Part shown: positions 19,001-26,919 of the stretch, piece by piece
Position numbering within the stretch: the first letter of the stretch is position 1
Layout of the letters: every line of letters begins with the position of its first letter
Assembly: GCA_002083365.1 (NCBI GenBank)
Contig: LVWS01000039.1
Coordinates: forward strand, 10,908 to 74,907
DNA length: 64,000 nucleotides
Reading direction: 5' to 3'
Source of the DNA: Nitrospira sp. SG-bin1
Lineage (GTDB): Bacteria; Nitrospirota; Nitrospiria; Nitrospirales; Nitrospiraceae
Program-made: the position numbers and the translations under genes
The notes under the pieces: generated by a model
Told to the model about the DNA's origin: nothing
Database searches by the model: none
Seen by the model: the letters and a program-made list of their open reading frames with translations, nothing else

Positions 19001-19217
19001 GATGGCGATCGGAGTCGGAACCGGCGCCGAAACGAATGCGCCGCTCGCACGGGCGGTGGTGGGAGGGTTAAGCATGTCCACCCTCCTCACGCTATTTCTC
19101 GTCCCGACAATGTATCTGATCCTGGAAGAACGTTTTCCGAGAAGACTTGAAGAGGCGATGAACGACCGCGAACCGACTCCCGCCGGAGCGCCTCCGTTCC
19201 GGAGCGACTCGCCTTAA
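16023..19217 (+). CDS. RND-family efflux transporter (AcrB/HAE1-like)
   Basis: 1064 residues, the usual size. Twelve membrane helices with two large periplasmic loops. GRLVDDSIVELENI has the proton-relay Asp pair of helix 4. The N-terminus starts with a helix followed by LPVDLFPQIQVP. HAE1-type pumps export hydrophobic and amphiphilic compounds; substrate here unknown. Third gene of the tetR-adaptor-pump operon. Its stop overlaps the end of the convergent SCP2 gene by four bases. Confidence 0.93.
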   Translation: MWLTLLALRNRIGILMLSLAMVVLGLTSLQRLPVDLFPQIQVPVAFVGVVYKGAPPLDIEQSVVYPIEKAVSSASNVEHVESFSKQGLGAVQIWFNWGADINVGQMEVMQRITQILNSLPPGILQPFIVKFDVSNIPISLVSVSSDELDERALYDLAYNTIAPQIEQIANVAAATVEGGKIRQITINLDPALLSARGLSILDIVKSVKASNLILPSGDIKAGNLDYNVFTNNQFRTVDPIQDVIVKVNQQGNPVRVRDVGTVTDSSDIQTNIVHADGARSVFLRVNKQPIANTVEVVDALRAALPKMFGIPEGVKLGISFDQSLYIRQSINNLIEQALHGSLLAAAVILIFLRNLTSTAIISVAIPLSMLVTFIVLYFTGQTLNIFTLGGLALGIGRLVDDSIVELENIQRHLNTNPDRWRSILEAAREVAMPILASTVTTVVVFLPMFFLVGIARLLLIPLTVTIAIALFTSFLISRTVTPALCYKFLKSEQEVRRTIPGWLTPLMDSSRRRYESLDSGYHESLQWVLGHRRLFIAMVLLIFVGSLTLVPMIGTEFLPVSDESQFRIVLRAPVGQRVEKTEQQVSEVERVLRANIPATELETIVSSTGILSQGRASLFNPNTGPHTSSIQVYLVSPDKRIRTQVEIMNEVRPKIVKLFPGVSMYFDPGGLVKRVTSFGSQKAVDVEIYGYDFEKARGVIARVKEIMERTPGLADIEPSREENYPEVNVTVDREKAALLGISETDVANAVLFSLNGNGQTDPIIYTDPQSGNEYFISAWLAEEHRKDLSDLENILLTTKSGDPVLLKNIASLKLNAGPVKVDRKYFQRVVHITANPTTRSLGEIAEDLESSFATLQLPAGFSIKLAGQIQQQRETFQGLQFATILALLLVYMVMAAQFKSLIDPFIIMFSVPMGFPGVILILFLTNTTFSTASLMGIIMMFGIVVSNGVLLVDYTNVLRRRGEPLYQAVVTAARTRLRPILMTSLATVFGLLPMAIGVGTGAETNAPLARAVVGGLSMSTLLTLFLVPTMYLILEERFPRRLEEAMNDREPTPAGAPPFRSDSP

Positions 19218-19552
19218 CGTTCGACAACGTTTGGGAACAAGGACTTCAGCTGCATGGCCAATCCGATGTCCCCGGTGACTTGCAAACGGCCAGACATTGC
19301 CATCGTCATTCCGCTGAGCTTTCCACTCAAAACCCCGATGCAGTCTTCACCGGTCATGGAGAGGGTCACATGGGGATCGGCATGGGTTCCATCCTTTACA
19401 ACGCAGGCCCCATTTTGGACCAGCAAATGGTACTGGCCGCCTTGACTTCCTCGGAGATCGAACTGGTAGACGGCCTCAAGATCTTCCGCCGCCTCCTTAT
19501 CGAGTTTGGCTGGAAGTGACTCGAATACCTCTTTGATGGTCTTAGGTTTCAT
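19214..19552 (-). CDS. SCP2 sterol-binding domain protein
   Basis: 112 residues, a single SCP2-like domain: YQFDLRGSQGGQYHLLVQNG, DPHVTLSMTGEDCIGVLSGK and GDIGLAMQLKSLFP. Such proteins bind lipids in a hydrophobic tunnel; in bacteria the ligand is generally unknown. Stands alone. Confidence 0.85.
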   Translation of the reverse strand: MKPKTIKEVFESLPAKLDKEAAEDLEAVYQFDLRGSQGGQYHLLVQNGACVVKDGTHADPHVTLSMTGEDCIGVLSGKLSGMTMAMSGRLQVTGDIGLAMQLKSLFPNVVER

Positions 19553-19586
19553 CGTGAGACAACACCAATGATAGAGATGGTTATGC

Positions 19587-19622
19587 GTTCGGGGGCGCTA
19601 TAATAAATAGCGCCCCCCGAAC
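19587..19622 (-). terminator. Stem-loop 3' of the SpeD-like gene
   Basis: GTTCGGGGGCGCTAT and its complement with one extra C face each other across a five-base loop. It lies 20 bases beyond the stop of the SpeD-like gene. There is no strong T run, so termination efficiency is uncertain. Confidence 0.55.
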
Positions 19623-19642
19623 AAGGTCACTGTGGCGAAATT

Positions 19643-20083
19643 TTAGTACCGGAGCGTAGCAGTCGCGACACTACGGCGGGCGCCGAAAAACTCCTTCGAA
19701 AACGATTCGACGACCGCGGGATCATACCCCTTGCAGCTGAAAATGTCGAGGTAGGCGTGATTGGTTTCATTGGCAAAATGACCGCTGATCAAGGAGGTCG
19801 AGATCAATTGCACCATGGAATAGCCGGCGACGCGGCCTTCGCCAAAATCGACGACTTGGCATTCACCGTAGCGCTTCATGCCGATGAGCTCGCAGAGCTC
19901 CACCACATAGCGCTTGATATGATTCGCATCACGTATAAGCTCGGGATTGCAATCGTGGAGGTCAACGGCGGTGCAGAGCCCCCATGCCTTGCCGCTTCCC
20001 ACCATGTCTTGGACAGATCTGGCAGCGGCCGCAGGGGCGTTGGATGGTAAGATTGTAGACTCGGAACTAGCCGAGGTACTCAT
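19643..20083 (-). CDS. S-adenosylmethionine decarboxylase (SpeD)-like protein
   Basis: 146 residues. Alignment by eye with class 1b AdoMet decarboxylase: the self-cleavage Ser lies in STSLISGH (family norm ESH), the processing His is five residues on and the catalytic Cys (DIFSC) another fifteen on, exactly the family spacing. A Ser eight residues before the cleavage Ser is also kept. The Glu and His flanking the cleavage Ser are replaced by Thr and Leu. Pyruvoyl formation therefore looks possible but substrate may differ. No spermidine synthase is adjacent. Confidence 0.65.
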   Translation of the reverse strand: MSTSASSESTILPSNAPAAAARSVQDMVGSGKAWGLCTAVDLHDCNPELIRDANHIKRYVVELCELIGMKRYGECQVVDFGEGRVAGYSMVQLISTSLISGHFANETNHAYLDIFSCKGYDPAVVESFSKEFFGARRSVATATLRY

Positions 20084-20252
20084 AGAGGGTGGTTCCCTTT
20101 CTGTATAAGAGGGTTGTGCGCACAGGGACTATCATGCGTGAACTATACCATGATTCTTTCAATGCGCACGTGAAGCAAAGAAAAAAATTCGGCTCTAGCG
20201 AAAGTGCCGTCAATCGGTTGACAAGGTTTCATCTCTCAGGGACAATGTTCCT

Positions 20253-20429
20253 ATGTCGGCCTCTACGGACATCGTTCGAGACACGCCTCGCATCGAGATC
20301 CCCGATCGCCTCTGTACGTGGTGCAAGGTGCCCATGAGAAAGCGGTTGGTCGGGGGCAACCAATTCATCCACTACACCTGCCCCAAGTGCATTTTCCAAC
20401 ATACGCGACGACTAGGCCTCAAGGTTTAA
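20253..20429 (+). CDS. Small zinc-ribbon protein, 58 residues
   Basis: ATG 20253 to TAA 20427-20429. The product has CTWC at 21-24 and CPKC at 43-46, two Cys pairs 18 residues apart, as in a zinc ribbon, with a basic C-terminus (HTRRLGLKV). AGGGA lies 12 bases upstream of the start. Too short for ordinary length cut-offs. Function unknown. Confidence 0.6.
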   Translation: MSASTDIVRDTPRIEIPDRLCTWCKVPMRKRLVGGNQFIHYTCPKCIFQHTRRLGLKV

Positions 20430-20858
20430 GTGCTAAATGCATTGTCTTTCTTTAGGGTAACCAGGCCCAGGGGCTTCTTTCAGGTCGCCTAGAGCTTGCC
20501 GTCCCTTTCACACCTATCCCCACATTACCTGTTCTCACAGCCTTGCCTCCTGGCGGGATCCGACACCCAAGCGACAGTCCTATTCCCTTAGGGCCTGGTC
20601 AGTCGCCAGGTGCGGCCCCTGACCCTGCGAGGGAGTAGAGTGAGCCAGCTATTGTCCGGCAAAACCCGCTATCGATAACGATTGGTCATTCGGTGGTCAC
20701 TTTTCAACAGAGGGATGGCGATTCCCGCCTTGTAGCGATTGAAATGAAGAAACTTGAAGCTGGCTACCTGACTGTGTGATGGTTGGTCGGCTGCGGCCTC
20801 GATCTTTGGAGGAGAGGCGGCGTCTGAGTGGGGCTCGCCCTGACTGGATCGGCAACGT
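20430..20858. other. Intergenic stretch, 429 bases
   Basis: No coding frame that looks real. A compact structure is possible at 20591-20618, where CCTGG (20594-20598) pairs with CCAGG (20606-20610) inside a GGGC/GCCC outer stem. Possible structured RNA or terminator; nothing more can be said. Confidence 0.4.
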
Positions 20859-21182
20859 CTACCCTCGTGAGAAACTACTTTGAATATGGTCATCAAGGAT
20901 ATGCGCCAATCGCGCTCGATCCTCGGGACTGATAACAATAATTTTTGCACCCAATTTAGGAGTCCGCACGTGAATGACTTCCAACTCGCACGTTAAGGAT
21001 CTCCCATGCTCAAGCTCTATTCTGAGCTGAAGCACATCGCCCTTCTTCACGAACAGGCGACTTTCGAGACTGACACCGGACTCGCTGACATCGCGCACCT
21101 TACAGGGAGCTGAAAGAACGCCGCGCTGCAACCGGCCGACACGGCCGACATCGACACGGGAGTGTTTCCGTTTGAAACCCAT
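20859..21182 (-). CDS. PilZ-domain protein
   Basis: 107 residues from ATG 21182, seven bases after AGGAGG. KRKHSRVDVGRVGRL supplies the basic RxxxR region and VRDVSESGVSLE gives DxSxxG. Fifth PilZ protein. Cyclic di-GMP effector with unknown partner. Confidence 0.8.
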   Translation of the reverse strand: MGFKRKHSRVDVGRVGRLQRGVLSAPCKVRDVSESGVSLESRLFVKKGDVLQLRIELEHGRSLTCELEVIHVRTPKLGAKIIVISPEDRARLAHILDDHIQSSFSRG

Positions 21183-21248
21183 GGCCCATCCTCCTGGTCT
21201 GGCATCATACCAGGAGGCGAGAACCCGTCGAAGCAATAACGGAAATGC

Positions 21249-21611
21249 TCAGAGCTTTCCAACTACTAACGCCCGCACCTGTTCCATACGCGTGCGGTTG
21301 ACGCCAAGATCGCTGTAACCCGTGCGGGAAGCAGAACGAAAGTGAACCGTCTTGGTCGTTTCATCGAAGAGCAACTCCACATCGTCGATGAATCGAAGCA
21401 GCAGAGAGGTGAACTCATAGTGCAGGTAAGACTCGTCCTCGTCGACGAGTTTGGTTCGAGGCAATGTTGCAAGTACCGCTTTCAACGCTTCTTTCGCTTC
21501 CGCGCGGGACTTTGTGTATTGGAACGGCGCGATGGCGTGGCCTTCATCGGTCGCCTGAGTCGACACGCAATTAGGGCTGCCCGGGCAAGGGGAAAGCGTC
21601 CGCGGACTCAT
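21249..21611 (-). CDS. DUF1499 protein
   Basis: 120 residues. CPGSPNCVSTQA near the N-terminus and FRSASRTGYSDLGVNRTRME near the end are the DUF1499 hallmarks. The family has no known function. Its ATG overlaps the stop of the FKBP gene (ATGA), so the two are co-transcribed. Confidence 0.85.
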   Translation of the reverse strand: MSPRTLSPCPGSPNCVSTQATDEGHAIAPFQYTKSRAEAKEALKAVLATLPRTKLVDEDESYLHYEFTSLLLRFIDDVELLFDETTKTVHFRSASRTGYSDLGVNRTRMEQVRALVVGKL

Positions 21612-22015
21612 TGATGCCGCACTGTACTCGCTTTGATCAACGCCCGCAACCAGATCTCGACAACGAGCACCGCACGAGGAGGAATGAGATCCGGGATGCC
21701 TTTATCTCGATAGGCCAAATGCGGACTGATGCGGACCTTCCGATAACCACCGACCTTCATGTCTAGCAGTGCGTGGTCCACACCGGCAATTACTTCTCGA
21801 TGACCGAGTGTGACCGTGCGATCGATCAGAGTGACCCCATACTGCATTCGGATCGTCTCTTTCGGAGCATGCTCCGCCTGTTTTTCATTGAGCGGCACTT
21901 CCTTTCCCTTGTTCAGATATAACCGCATGGTATAGACGACACGATCATCTTTCTGCGCGGCGGGCCCTACCCCTTCTCGTTCGTCCAACAACTTGAGGCC
22001 ACTCAACCGTTTCAT
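21608..22015 (-). CDS. FKBP-type peptidyl-prolyl isomerase-like protein
   Basis: 135 residues. VIAGVDHALLDMKVGGYRKV and ISPHLAYRDKGIPDLIPPRA are FKBP strands, with the usual VxxGxxxALxxMxxGxxR pattern. No signal peptide. The N-terminal part is less typical and some aromatic pocket residues are not evident, so isomerase activity is not assured. Follows the DUF2914 gene by eight bases. Confidence 0.8.
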   Translation of the reverse strand: MKRLSGLKLLDEREGVGPAAQKDDRVVYTMRLYLNKGKEVPLNEKQAEHAPKETIRMQYGVTLIDRTVTLGHREVIAGVDHALLDMKVGGYRKVRISPHLAYRDKGIPDLIPPRAVLVVEIWLRALIKASTVRHQ

Positions 22016-22023
22016 TATCAGAG

Positions 22024-23229
22024 TTAGTACGACACGGTCGCCAGGGTCGGTTGCGCTTCACTTCGAGCCTCAACCGTCACCGTGACCCGTCCGACCACAC
22101 GCCCGTCGGCGGCTTCAATATCGACACGCCAGTCACCCGGGTCTAAACCCTGTTTGAAACTGTACGCCCGATAGCCCCCCTCGCGTCCTCCTGAAATCTT
22201 GATCGGGATCTTATCGGCATGGGTGAACGGCCTGTTGTCGTGTGGACGAAAGTACCAATGGTGATAGATCGTGGTGTTGAGATCGACCGGTGCAAAGACC
22301 GCGGTGAAGCAATAGATCGGCGTGTTTGCGGGATAGGTCGTATCAGAACGTTTCCAGACTTGATACCATCGCCGCTCAAAGGCGAGCTCAAACCGGTCAC
22401 CGCTTCGCTTGATCTCGTGATACATCCCTCCGAACTTCAGTGACAGCGGAACCGGGGGAATGAGATTCAGGAAGTAGAATCCGACGAGCGTACCGATCAG
22501 TGCCGCAGCGGGAACGGTCATCCCAATCGCTTCCCGTCGAGATCGTTCCGGATTGTTGCGATAGATCAACTGCGCGACCCGCAAGACCACCCCTACGCTG
22601 AGCATCGCTCCGATCACAAAGATCGCCGCGTTCATATAACCCGTCATCACAGGGAGGAAAAACGTGAAAAACGCGAAACACACAAGGGCGTAGAGGCTGA
22701 TCAGCAGCCGAAGATTTGAGAGACGGTCGCGCAAAAACTCGTTGGCCACCAAGAGCATGATGAGCAGTGCGAAAAAGACCGCCGTACCGGTGAACGTGGC
22801 GCTTTTCGAATAGAAAATCGTATAGGCGCTGAAGAGGCCGCCCAGCAGAAACTGACTCGCCATGGGGTAGTAGGGACGGCTCGCGACGACCCATCGAGTG
22901 AACGGCGAAAGCGATGCCAGCTGTTCGCGATCGGGCGGAGGTTCGATGCCCCATCGTCCGGTCAAGACGATCAGGGTCCCGAGCAAAACCAGATAAAGGA
23001 GCAGAATCAAGTTATCCAACAACCGGTCGATCCGCGTGAGCGTCAACGTATCGTAGGTTACGCCGGAGAGGAAGAACACGGCCGGCATGAACGGTTTGGC
23101 CAGAATGGACTGAACCTTTGCCAGGGGACTCATGCCTTTACTGTGCAAAACCAGAAAGGTTTCATCAATGAAATAGTCATTTGAGGAAAGGTTGCGAGGC
23201 GGGCATTGGCTCGATGCTGAGATCGACAC
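22024..23229 (-). CDS. Membrane protein with C-terminal DUF2914 domain
   Basis: Up to 401 residues. About seven hydrophobic helices are followed by a soluble region with IYHHWYFRPHDNRPFTHADK and YSFKQGLDPGDWRVDIEAADG, typical of DUF2914. GTG 23229 gives the longest form; ATG 23133 is an alternative that removes 32 residues without losing a helix. Function unknown; operon with FKBP and DUF1499. Confidence 0.75.
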   Translation of the reverse strand: MSISASSQCPPRNLSSNDYFIDETFLVLHSKGMSPLAKVQSILAKPFMPAVFFLSGVTYDTLTLTRIDRLLDNLILLLYLVLLGTLIVLTGRWGIEPPPDREQLASLSPFTRWVVASRPYYPMASQFLLGGLFSAYTIFYSKSATFTGTAVFFALLIMLLVANEFLRDRLSNLRLLISLYALVCFAFFTFFLPVMTGYMNAAIFVIGAMLSVGVVLRVAQLIYRNNPERSRREAIGMTVPAAALIGTLVGFYFLNLIPPVPLSLKFGGMYHEIKRSGDRFELAFERRWYQVWKRSDTTYPANTPIYCFTAVFAPVDLNTTIYHHWYFRPHDNRPFTHADKIPIKISGGREGGYRAYSFKQGLDPGDWRVDIEAADGRVVGRVTVTVEARSEAQPTLATVSY

Positions 23230-23256
23230 GGCATGCGCATGTCGGCCGCATCTTCC

Positions 23257-24318
23257 TCACACAAATGCGGGTAACGGCGCATACACGACAGGATGACCGA
23301 TCAGCCGTCCCAACCAAGGGGCCATCGCCTCTTCGTGAAGGGGAGCTTGATTGAGGCGGGCTTCGATCTTGAACTGTCCGTTGACTCCGACGATCCCGAT
23401 GATCGCCGAGGCGTCTTCGGCGTCGGGCAAGACCGCGTGTGTCTGAAATTCACACAGCGTGGCGTACAGGAGCCCGTGCGGTCCGATCGCGTTCTGCACC
23501 TCGGGCAGATCGTCCAGTGGGCAGTGAACGGAGCAGCGATAGGCCGGCCGCGCTCCCGGTTCGATTTCCTGAAATTCCGCCAAAGCGGCTTCCGAAAACC
23601 CCGTGAGATAAGCCCGCACTCCAGCCGGTTCCGGGTTGAACGTTTCCGCAAGCTTGCTGGCCGGGACAAGAAATTCAAACGCATCGGGCGTGTTGTACTC
23701 GAACTGACAAGGACCAAACGCATCAGGCCATGAGCAGAAGAACGGAACGATCGGATCGGCAGGTCGAAGGACTACCATGTTCTTCTCCACCTGCGTCTCG
23801 ATCGGGAGCTCCAAAACCGTGATCGCCTCAAGGAAGGCGGCACGCCGCTCATCCAACCAACGTGCCCGTTCGGCATCACCACGTGTTTCGCCGGGAGTAA
23901 TGATCACCTGAGTTTGAAGCCGAACCCGGATGAATGAATGGGCGTGCCGGAACCCGATCCAGAACATGGCCCGTTGATCATGTAGCCGCAGGACTTCCCG
24001 AATGCGCCACGGGTGGCTGATGGAGCAATACGTACCGATATCCTGATGGCGCTGATAGACCGTATGATACGCTCCGGATAACAGAAAGAAGTCGCCGCGC
24101 CATCGTTCACGTACGTGGACGAGCGTGACATCTTCCGTGGCCCAGGCATCAAGTTGGTCGAAGTCGTCGAGCGATTCAACCGTCCATTCTTCCACGTAGC
24201 AGATGACATCGTTTGAAGGCGAGACCGGCTGTAACCCGAGAGTCGCGAGCCGGTCCCCCACGGCAAGCGCCTGACCGAAATTCAATGGCGTCGTCGTTTC
24301 CCACCGCCGCTCACGCAC
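23257..24318 (-). CDS. Conserved-looking protein of unknown function
   Basis: About 353 residues from GTG 24318, which has AGGGA nine bases upstream; TTG 24360 is an alternative. No signal peptide, no membrane helix. The sequence is rich in aromatic residues and His (GAYHTVYQRHQDIGTYCSIS, RHAHSFIRVRL, SVHCPLDDL). I do not recognise a family. It opens a run with the DUF2914-FKBP-DUF1499 genes downstream. Confidence 0.65.
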   Translation of the reverse strand: MRERRWETTTPLNFGQALAVGDRLATLGLQPVSPSNDVICYVEEWTVESLDDFDQLDAWATEDVTLVHVRERWRGDFFLLSGAYHTVYQRHQDIGTYCSISHPWRIREVLRLHDQRAMFWIGFRHAHSFIRVRLQTQVIITPGETRGDAERARWLDERRAAFLEAITVLELPIETQVEKNMVVLRPADPIVPFFCSWPDAFGPCQFEYNTPDAFEFLVPASKLAETFNPEPAGVRAYLTGFSEAALAEFQEIEPGARPAYRCSVHCPLDDLPEVQNAIGPHGLLYATLCEFQTHAVLPDAEDASAIIGIVGVNGQFKIEARLNQAPLHEEAMAPWLGRLIGHPVVYAPLPAFV

Positions 24319-24403
24319 TATGAGGGATCCCTGAAGACAATTGGAGATTGTGGCCGCCAACTCTCAAAAACTCAATGCCCGTCCCAGATTTAGGCGCGCC
24401 GGT

Positions 24404-25060
24404 TCACTCTTGCAAGAGACGCCGGGCCGGGCGTAACGCCTTGTTGTCGATCGTCGTGTCGACGATGAGACGATCAAGCCCATCTTTCAAAGTCGCCGCC
24501 AATTGGTCCCGCACGTCGTCCTCATTGAACCAGAACACCGTACGACTCCGACCCCCTTCAATGGTCCGGATGGTCGTGCTCCGGTCGGAGAGATTCCTGG
24601 CCTGAATTGTAAACCGGCTGGTGGTGTCAATCACAGAGGAAAAGACTCGGCTCTTCACGGTCGCGGAAAAATCTTGGACCTGCCCGCTGATGACGATGTC
24701 GGCATCCGCGGCCGACCCAGCCGGGACCACACGCACATTCCACACCCGATCTCGCCACCCTCGCGTTCTCAAGCGATCGGCGAGTCGCTGCGTGATCACG
24801 TTCGCCAGGCGATCACCCGATACGTCGAACTGCGTGGTGCCTCCCCACAGATGCGTGCGCATCCCCACACGGTTCTTCTCCGTCCGTCGATCGTCAAACG
24901 GCTCGATGACGATTTTGACCGGCTCGATGTCGCTCACCTGCACCATCGGCGGCTTCTCACGCAAATCCAGATACCGCATCTCTCCTGTTCCCCTACAGCC
25001 GGCCAGCATGGTCGCCATCATGATGGCACAGCCCAGAACTCGTAATGACGATTGCTTCAC
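24404..25060 (-). CDS. YajG-like lipoprotein
   Basis: 218 residues from GTG 25060, five bases after GGAGG. Lipobox LAGC follows a short hydrophobic leader. The mature part (IEPFDDRRTEKNRVGMRTHL, then RLADRLRTRGW, IVISGQVQDF) resembles YajG/DUF4410-type outer-membrane lipoproteins of unknown function. Confidence 0.75.
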   Translation of the reverse strand: MKQSSLRVLGCAIMMATMLAGCRGTGEMRYLDLREKPPMVQVSDIEPVKIVIEPFDDRRTEKNRVGMRTHLWGGTTQFDVSGDRLANVITQRLADRLRTRGWRDRVWNVRVVPAGSAADADIVISGQVQDFSATVKSRVFSSVIDTTSRFTIQARNLSDRSTTIRTIEGGRSRTVFWFNEDDVRDQLAATLKDGLDRLIVDTTIDNKALRPARRLLQE

Positions 25061-25140
25061 AGGCTCCTCCCGGTCAAAGTTCAAAAAGAGTGGCGGCCCA
25101 GTCTACCCAAGTTTGGTGTCAGAGACAATTAGGATAAAAG

Positions 25141-25764
25141 TTAGGGAGCGACGAGGGGAGCCAGTGACCGAAAGGTGTCGCATGCCAGCTGAGCCAGTTG
25201 CCCTTCTCGTATTCGCGGATCACCCAAGGGGACACAACGAACGACCTTTAAGAACGATCGTTCCGCCAGGACGGCGGCAATCTGGGCCTTGCGGTCGTGG
25301 GAGATCGGAAGCGTATACCCCTCCCCGCGCTTCCACTCCCACAACGACGGTGCGAGCGAGAGTTCGAGGTCTCGTCCTGCAAGCTGGTGGAACCGACCGA
25401 GCAGCTGGCGCTTGTATCGTCCGATCTCCGAGCCTTCCAGCAAAAGCGCACAGGCCACATGATGTCCCCACCAGACCAACGTACGGAAGGTAAACTTGTT
25501 CGCACCGGAGAAGTGTTTGGGACAGTCAAGGTACTGATATGGGAAGTCCTCCAGATGCTCGCCTTTGACGAGTTGATGGAGGTGCGGATCGAAATCGGGC
25601 GGCACGATGAGCGACAAACCGGCCAGCTCATTCTGCAACGCTGGCAGCGTCGCCTCGAGCATGGCTCGTATTTTTGTCGTGACCGAGGCCTTTTTTCGAA
25701 AGAACTGCGCATCGGCGAGCAGCAGGGTTTCTTCTTCGGTCAACACAGAGGGTTGGACCGTCAT
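25141..25764 (-). CDS. Protein of unknown function
   Basis: 207 residues, soluble, no signal peptide. Features include the segment FPYQYLDCPKHFSGANKFTF and TLVWWGHHVACALLLEG. No known motif. Separated by 45 bases from the Cys-rich gene upstream on the same strand and by about 80 bases from the YajG-like gene. Confidence 0.65.
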   Translation of the reverse strand: MTVQPSVLTEEETLLLADAQFFRKKASVTTKIRAMLEATLPALQNELAGLSLIVPPDFDPHLHQLVKGEHLEDFPYQYLDCPKHFSGANKFTFRTLVWWGHHVACALLLEGSEIGRYKRQLLGRFHQLAGRDLELSLAPSLWEWKRGEGYTLPISHDRKAQIAAVLAERSFLKVVRCVPLGDPRIREGQLAQLACDTFRSLAPLVAP

Positions 25765-25809
25765 GATAGAGAAGAAGAAAGAACCATTCGTCGCGGCCAG
25801 ACGCGTTGG

Positions 25810-26181
25810 CTATTTGTGCCGTGTTTCAAATGCCGAGACGATCAGTTCGTACTGCCGTCGACAGTCGATACAGCGCAACCGCACCACGTCCTGAAACACA
25901 TCCATCTCCCGAAGCGCGAGAGACGCCTGATGCGTCGAGACACACGCCTTCAGAAACTCCCAGCCAGACGTCTCTTCTCGCGGCGCGTCTTCTCCGGCCA
26001 TTTGCTGAGCCGAGGATCCTTTCGACGTGATCGTGGCAACCGTCAGATAGTGAGCCGATTTACAAGAACTGCAAGAAAGCACGACCGAGTTCTCATCCGT
26101 CATTCGCTTGACGGTCACACACAGAGGGTGAACCGACCAACACTGCTGAAGAAACGCCCCGCTGCGAATGACTTGCGCCAT
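25810..26181 (-). CDS. Cys-pair (zinc-ribbon-like) protein
   Basis: 123 residues with CSSC in the N-terminal half and CIDC near the C-terminus, about 67 residues apart, plus scattered Cys and His. Probably one zinc site. Cytoplasmic; no known family. Part of a three-gene run with its neighbours on the minus strand. Confidence 0.6.
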   Translation of the reverse strand: MAQVIRSGAFLQQCWSVHPLCVTVKRMTDENSVVLSCSSCKSAHYLTVATITSKGSSAQQMAGEDAPREETSGWEFLKACVSTHQASLALREMDVFQDVVRLRCIDCRRQYELIVSAFETRHK

Positions 26182-26276
26182 GATCGTCTCAATGGACGGT
26201 AAGGTAGTTGGAACCTCTCACCAATGTTCAGCCGACCGCGTGTGAGAATGACAGAGGAACAGAAGAGAACTAGCAT

Positions 26277-26567
26277 TCAGGGCATCGCTGCCACAGGAGA
26301 TCCATCCTTGTTCAGAGGACGAGGAATACTCCCCTCTTGAACCGAACGACAAGTCTTACATACCCGCGGCCGTGCTTTCAAAAAGGAGACCTTCCCACTG
26401 GCCAAACAACTGTAATGGACGAACTCGTCACAGATCGTGCACCGCGACCAGCCTCCCCTGAGCATCGTCTTGTCCCGATAGAGGTCTTCTTGGCACACTC
26501 TGCAGAGACGGGCCTCGACCCCGAGCATCATCGGCTCCCATTCCCCGCCACCTTTTCGAATGCTCAT
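26277..26567 (-). CDS. PHD/RING-like zinc-finger protein
   Basis: 96 residues from ATG 26567. Cys-xx-Cys, 17 residues, Cys-xx-Cys, four residues, His, two residues, Cys, 15 residues, Cys-xx-Cys: a C4HC3 set with the spacing of a PHD finger. Prokaryotic RING-like families exist, but the exact PHD spacing is unusual for a bacterium. Function unknown; start weak. Confidence 0.6.
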   Translation of the reverse strand: MSIRKGGGEWEPMMLGVEARLCRVCQEDLYRDKTMLRGGWSRCTICDEFVHYSCLASGKVSFLKARPRVCKTCRSVQEGSIPRPLNKDGSPVAAMP

Positions 26568-26620
26568 AAGAGCAGGAGTATAGCGGGGCGACCGGCGGAA
26601 AAACAAGCGAAGATGAGACG

Positions 26621-26919
26621 CTACTTAGACTTGCCGTGTGAAACCCAATAGCCCGGCTTTCGTTTCAGATGCATCACAGCCGCAACGAAGATAGTTTGCC
26701 TTCCACCGCGTAGATCAGGCCATATGGAAACCGCTGGAGGAGATAGCGCCGAAACCTGCCTTTCAAAATACGCCGGGTACGAGGGTGTTGTTGAATTTGA
26801 TCGAAAGCCGACTCAACTGCTTTAAGGAATTCCTGTCCTAGCCCGTGGCGGGAATCTTCGTAGAATTCTGCTGCTTGACGGATTTCAAGGTTGGCTTCAG
26901 GATCGAGAAGGATGTTCAA
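26621..26919 (-). pseudogene. RelE/ParE-family toxin, frameshifted
   Basis: The frame from ATG 26919 reads a ParE fold (AEFYEDSRHGLGQEFLKAVE, HPRTRRILKGRFRRYLLQRF) and breaks off at 26674. One base out of frame, immediately after GGCAAA, the DNA encodes TIFVAAVMHLKRKPGYW, the missing conserved ParE end, stopping at 26621. Loss of one A in an AAAA run explains it. Either an inactivated toxin or a sequence error. It overlaps its antitoxin by ATGA. Confidence 0.8.
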
